Source of the DNA: Engraulis encrasicolus
Taxonomy: Eukaryota; Chordata; Actinopteri; Clupeiformes; Engraulidae
Length of the DNA stretch: 64,000 nt
Assembly (NCBI RefSeq): GCF_034702125.1
Contig: NC_085862.1
Span: forward strand, 13,174,838 to 13,238,837
Direction of reading: 5' to 3'
Made by a program: the position numbers and the translations under genes. Positions 61,548 to 64,000 of this stretch are shown piece by piece (position 1 is the first letter of the stretch; every line of letters begins with the position of its first letter). The notes beneath the pieces were generated by a model. The model searched no databases, was not told the origin of the DNA, and saw only the letters and a list, made by a program, of their open reading frames with translations.

Positions 61548-61712
61548 GGAAATGAGAAATGGCCGCCACACTGTTAATGCTCACAGTTGTTTAACTAGGG
61601 TCCGAAACGCTGTGCCATTAAACAACTGGGAGCATTAAACAGTGTCGCGGACATTTATCATTTGCTTCAGTTATTTTGTTTTGTCCAGCACCTGTGCCAC
61701 TGATATGTGCTC
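61548..61712 (+). repeat. Fold-back repeat of the CGTTTCGG-like family
   Basis: CACACTGTTAATGCTCACAG and CTGGGAGCATTAAACAGTGT are inverted, with TCCGAAACGCTGTGCC between them. It ends TTTGTCCAGCACCTGTGCCA. Confidence 0.75.
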
Positions 61713-61976
61713 TTTCTCTGCTGTCTTGGCTTCACATCACTGACAGCCTGTTTAAAAGCCTGTTTAATATTTCATCCTCTGCTCCGGCTGCCCGCCTGCG
61801 CTCCCCATTTCCTCATGTAATTAATGCTATAGGAGGGGCCTGGGCTGACTCTTAGCCACACTCAATGTGTGGTGTGTGTGTGCGTGTGCGTGCGTGTGCG
61901 TGCGTGTATGCAATGTGCACCCCAGGAGACAGAGGCCAGAGCAGAGCATCCTCTGCCCCCCTTGTTCCAGCCAGCA

Positions 61977-62092
61977 GGGGGGCTAAATGGAGGGGTGGGC
62001 TAGGGGGTAAGTGGAGGGGTGGGCTAGGGGGTAAGTGGAGGGCTGGGCTAGGGGGTAAGTGGAGGGCTGGGCTAGGGGGTAAGTGGATGGCA
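61977..62092 (+). repeat. 24 bp G-rich minisatellite
   Basis: Four to five units of GGGGTAAGTGGAGGG plus TGGGCTAG. G-runs of 3-5 at regular spacing give G-quadruplex potential. Confidence 0.9.
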
Positions 62093-62504
62093 CAGATGGC
62101 CCTGCTGTGATGGGTGGCAAAGTACACCAGATAAAAACAAGTCTCCTTCAACCAGGATTTTTCTGCTCCCACTTTTGATTTTTTTAGTTTTTTCGGGAAA
62201 AGTCTTGGTGGAAGCAGATGGACTTCTGTCTTTTTATCTGGTCATTTGGTTGCCCTGTTCCCAGGTCAGACGTTTGAGTGTGCAGGCGTTGACCTACTCC
62301 TGACAAAGGAGGCCAAGCACAAAGACCTCACTTCATGTACTGTATATTGAGTACAGCCCATACTGCTGGGCCAAGCACAAAGAGCGTTTTTATTATACAA
62401 AGTAATATTGAGTATATCTTAAAGTGGTACACTAGAAGAATGCAAATGGACTCAAAGGCAGAGTGGACTATTGATTATTAGTGTGTGTGTTGTGACAGTG
62501 TTTA

Positions 62505-62660
62505 AAGGTGGGGTTGCAGATTAACCATTTTAAGAAAATGTACTATTATGACATCACGTTGGGGGTTCCGCAGGCTCATAGGAGTCTATGTAGAACCTTA
62601 GAATCCTGGGGGAGTTCCCCCAACGTGATGTCATACCTGCAACTCCACCTGTGGAGTAAC
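62505..62660. repeat. Short inverted-repeat element
   Basis: AGGTGGGGTTGCAG at the left and CTGCAACTCCACCT at the right, with an inner pair ATGACATCACGTTGGGGG mirrored by CCCCCAACGTGATGTCAT. Confidence 0.8.
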
Positions 62661-62810
62661 TAAGATGTTGTAACTTATGTTTCCTGTGGTTGTAAGAATG
62701 GTATTATTTGTTGTAAAATGGTCCTGTTTTGTTACGCCTTATCAACAGCAGGTGCTAAAACAATACACTCAGCTACAGTAATTTTTGTGTTTTTGTTTTT
62801 TTTAATAATT

Positions 62811-63364
62811 AAAAAAAGTCACAAATAAAAGACATTCTTACATCAAAATCTCAAAATACAGGACACAGTTTGGCACTTCTTTTTTTCTCGGTTGCTGCAA
62901 TATATAAAGATAAGACCAACTTTTAACGTTTTCAGAATCCAATTATGAACATCAAAACATATGCAGCCTCATACATAATTTAACAGAAATTATTGAACCA
63001 TCAATGAACACAAAAGAGGCAAGAGAGCCTTGCCCGAGAGTGACTGACATCAGTCTGCCACTTCAGCATCTTTTGAACCATCAGAAATTATCTCAATCAT
63101 TAAAGACCAAACAAACAAGCAGTCAAGTTCAAAGAGCCGGATTTAGGAATTAAAAAAACAAAAAAAAAACAAGACACAAACAAAAAAATAATAATAAGAA
63201 GAAGCTGACAAAGGTAGCACTGTGTAGGAGCTCAGTCTTTCACATGTACAAAGGAAAGGACACTAGACACTCACTGCCTCAGAGATGGTTCATGAAGTCT
63301 TCATTGTTACTGTACTTCAGGGACACATCGATCCTCCCTCTGCGCTCCACAGCACAACCGGACG
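62811..63364 (-). CDS. Possible last exon and 3' UTR of an unidentified minus-strand gene
   Basis: Minus-strand frame 63364-63279 reads to RRGRIDVSLKYSNNEDFMNH-Leu and TGA, after possible acceptors at 63365 (CCTAG) or 63340 (CGCAG). About 470 bp of repeat-poor AT-rich sequence follows, with ATTAAA (63-type variant signal) at 62816-62811. I do not recognise the family. The open frame is only 28 codons, so chance is a real alternative. Confidence 0.25.
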
Positions 63365-63393
63365 CTAGGCAGCTTTAGTTTACATTGATAAAC

Positions 63394-63815
63394 TGGTTAG
63401 ACCAGGGGTGGGGAAAGCTATGGTTCGGGGGCCGTTTACGATGTAATTTTAATGTTATGCAGTGTCACATGAAATATTTTTGTTACGTTTTTTTGTTAGA
63501 AATTACTGTACATTTCCAATACAATTAAGTTTTATTTCCGGGTCACCTAGTGAAGGTTGGTTCTGTTGTAAAGGTGGCCGCCTTCAATATGGCATTAAGT
63601 GCAGGGGGAAATCCTGGGGTGCATTTCCCAAAACCATAGTTGCTAACTACGTTAGCTACTTCATTGTTTTCAATGCACTTGAATGCACAATACCCAAGTT
63701 ACTAACTGGAACAACTACATATTCCAGAACCGCACCTCTGGTTTGTGATCATAGTACGGCCCTTGGAGCCCCCTCGAATGAACAGGGGTCCAACTCCCCA
63801 CCCCTGGCTTAGACA
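63394..63815 (-). mobile_element. hAT-like element of the 12375/19309 family, with internal differences
   Basis: CAGGGGTGGGGAAAGC at the left and CTCCCCACCCCTG at the right. The internal word GCAGGGGGAAATCCTGG is shared, reversed, with 12375-12680. It contains GGGGTGCATTTCCCAAAACC, a relative of the repeat at 25796-25900. Confidence 0.7.
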
Positions 63816-64000
63816 CACGGGTCCAGTTGGTGTTCCTCAATGGCCCCTTAACCTGAGTCACATCTAACCTCCCTGAACGGTTGAAGCAATCCGCCCATAC
63901 AGGTAGAACATTAGACTAGAGATGACGGAGCAATTTTGACTTTCTCAAGCCGTTTATGATGGAGGTGAGCCCCCTTCTCCATTCACTTACATTTCTCCAA

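Overview
This 64 kb window looks like nuclear DNA from a ray-finned fish. It has short coding exons with GT-AG introns, very long (GT)n/(CA)n and (CAGA)n microsatellites, many non-autonomous hAT and TTAA-target elements, tRNA-derived SINEs, L2-type LINE fragments, and four vertebrate genes. No prokaryotic or viral gene and no CRISPR array was seen.

Layout. 1-25 kb holds no gene I can support. It contains inverted arrays of a ~150 bp unit (1-4510), fold-back elements, tetranucleotide arrays (8-11.5 kb), SINEs, a purine tract, and a four-deep nest of transposable elements (15.2-19.1 kb). 26.4-36.2 kb holds two tandem plus-strand copies of microsomal glutathione S-transferase 3 (MGST3), each with five coding exons of matching phase. 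36-40 kb holds a decayed duplicate of the second copy's 3' end plus fold-back elements. 40.37-43.05 kb (minus) is MMACHC, the cobalamin-processing enzyme, in four exons. 43.4-58.5 kb (plus) is a 12-exon coiled-coil gene, head to head with MMACHC and therefore assigned as CCDC163. 58.5-64 kb holds a LINE fragment, SINE pieces, a G-rich minisatellite and a possible minus-strand terminal exon near 63.3 kb.

The genes do not form a pathway. MMACHC and CCDC163 have start codons only ~0.37 kb apart and probably share a bidirectional promoter. From memory, human MMACHC and CCDC163 are also head to head. The MGST3 pair converges on MMACHC.

The most interesting signals are places where repeats touch splicing or show how they were made. 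The MGST3 splice acceptor plus start codon is triplicated. The end and donor of a CCDC163 exon are duplicated in frame. Four consecutive CCDC163 exons are bracketed by GT/CA repeats. Several tandem-repeat units differ by a TA to TAGGCCTA change that resembles a transposon footprint.
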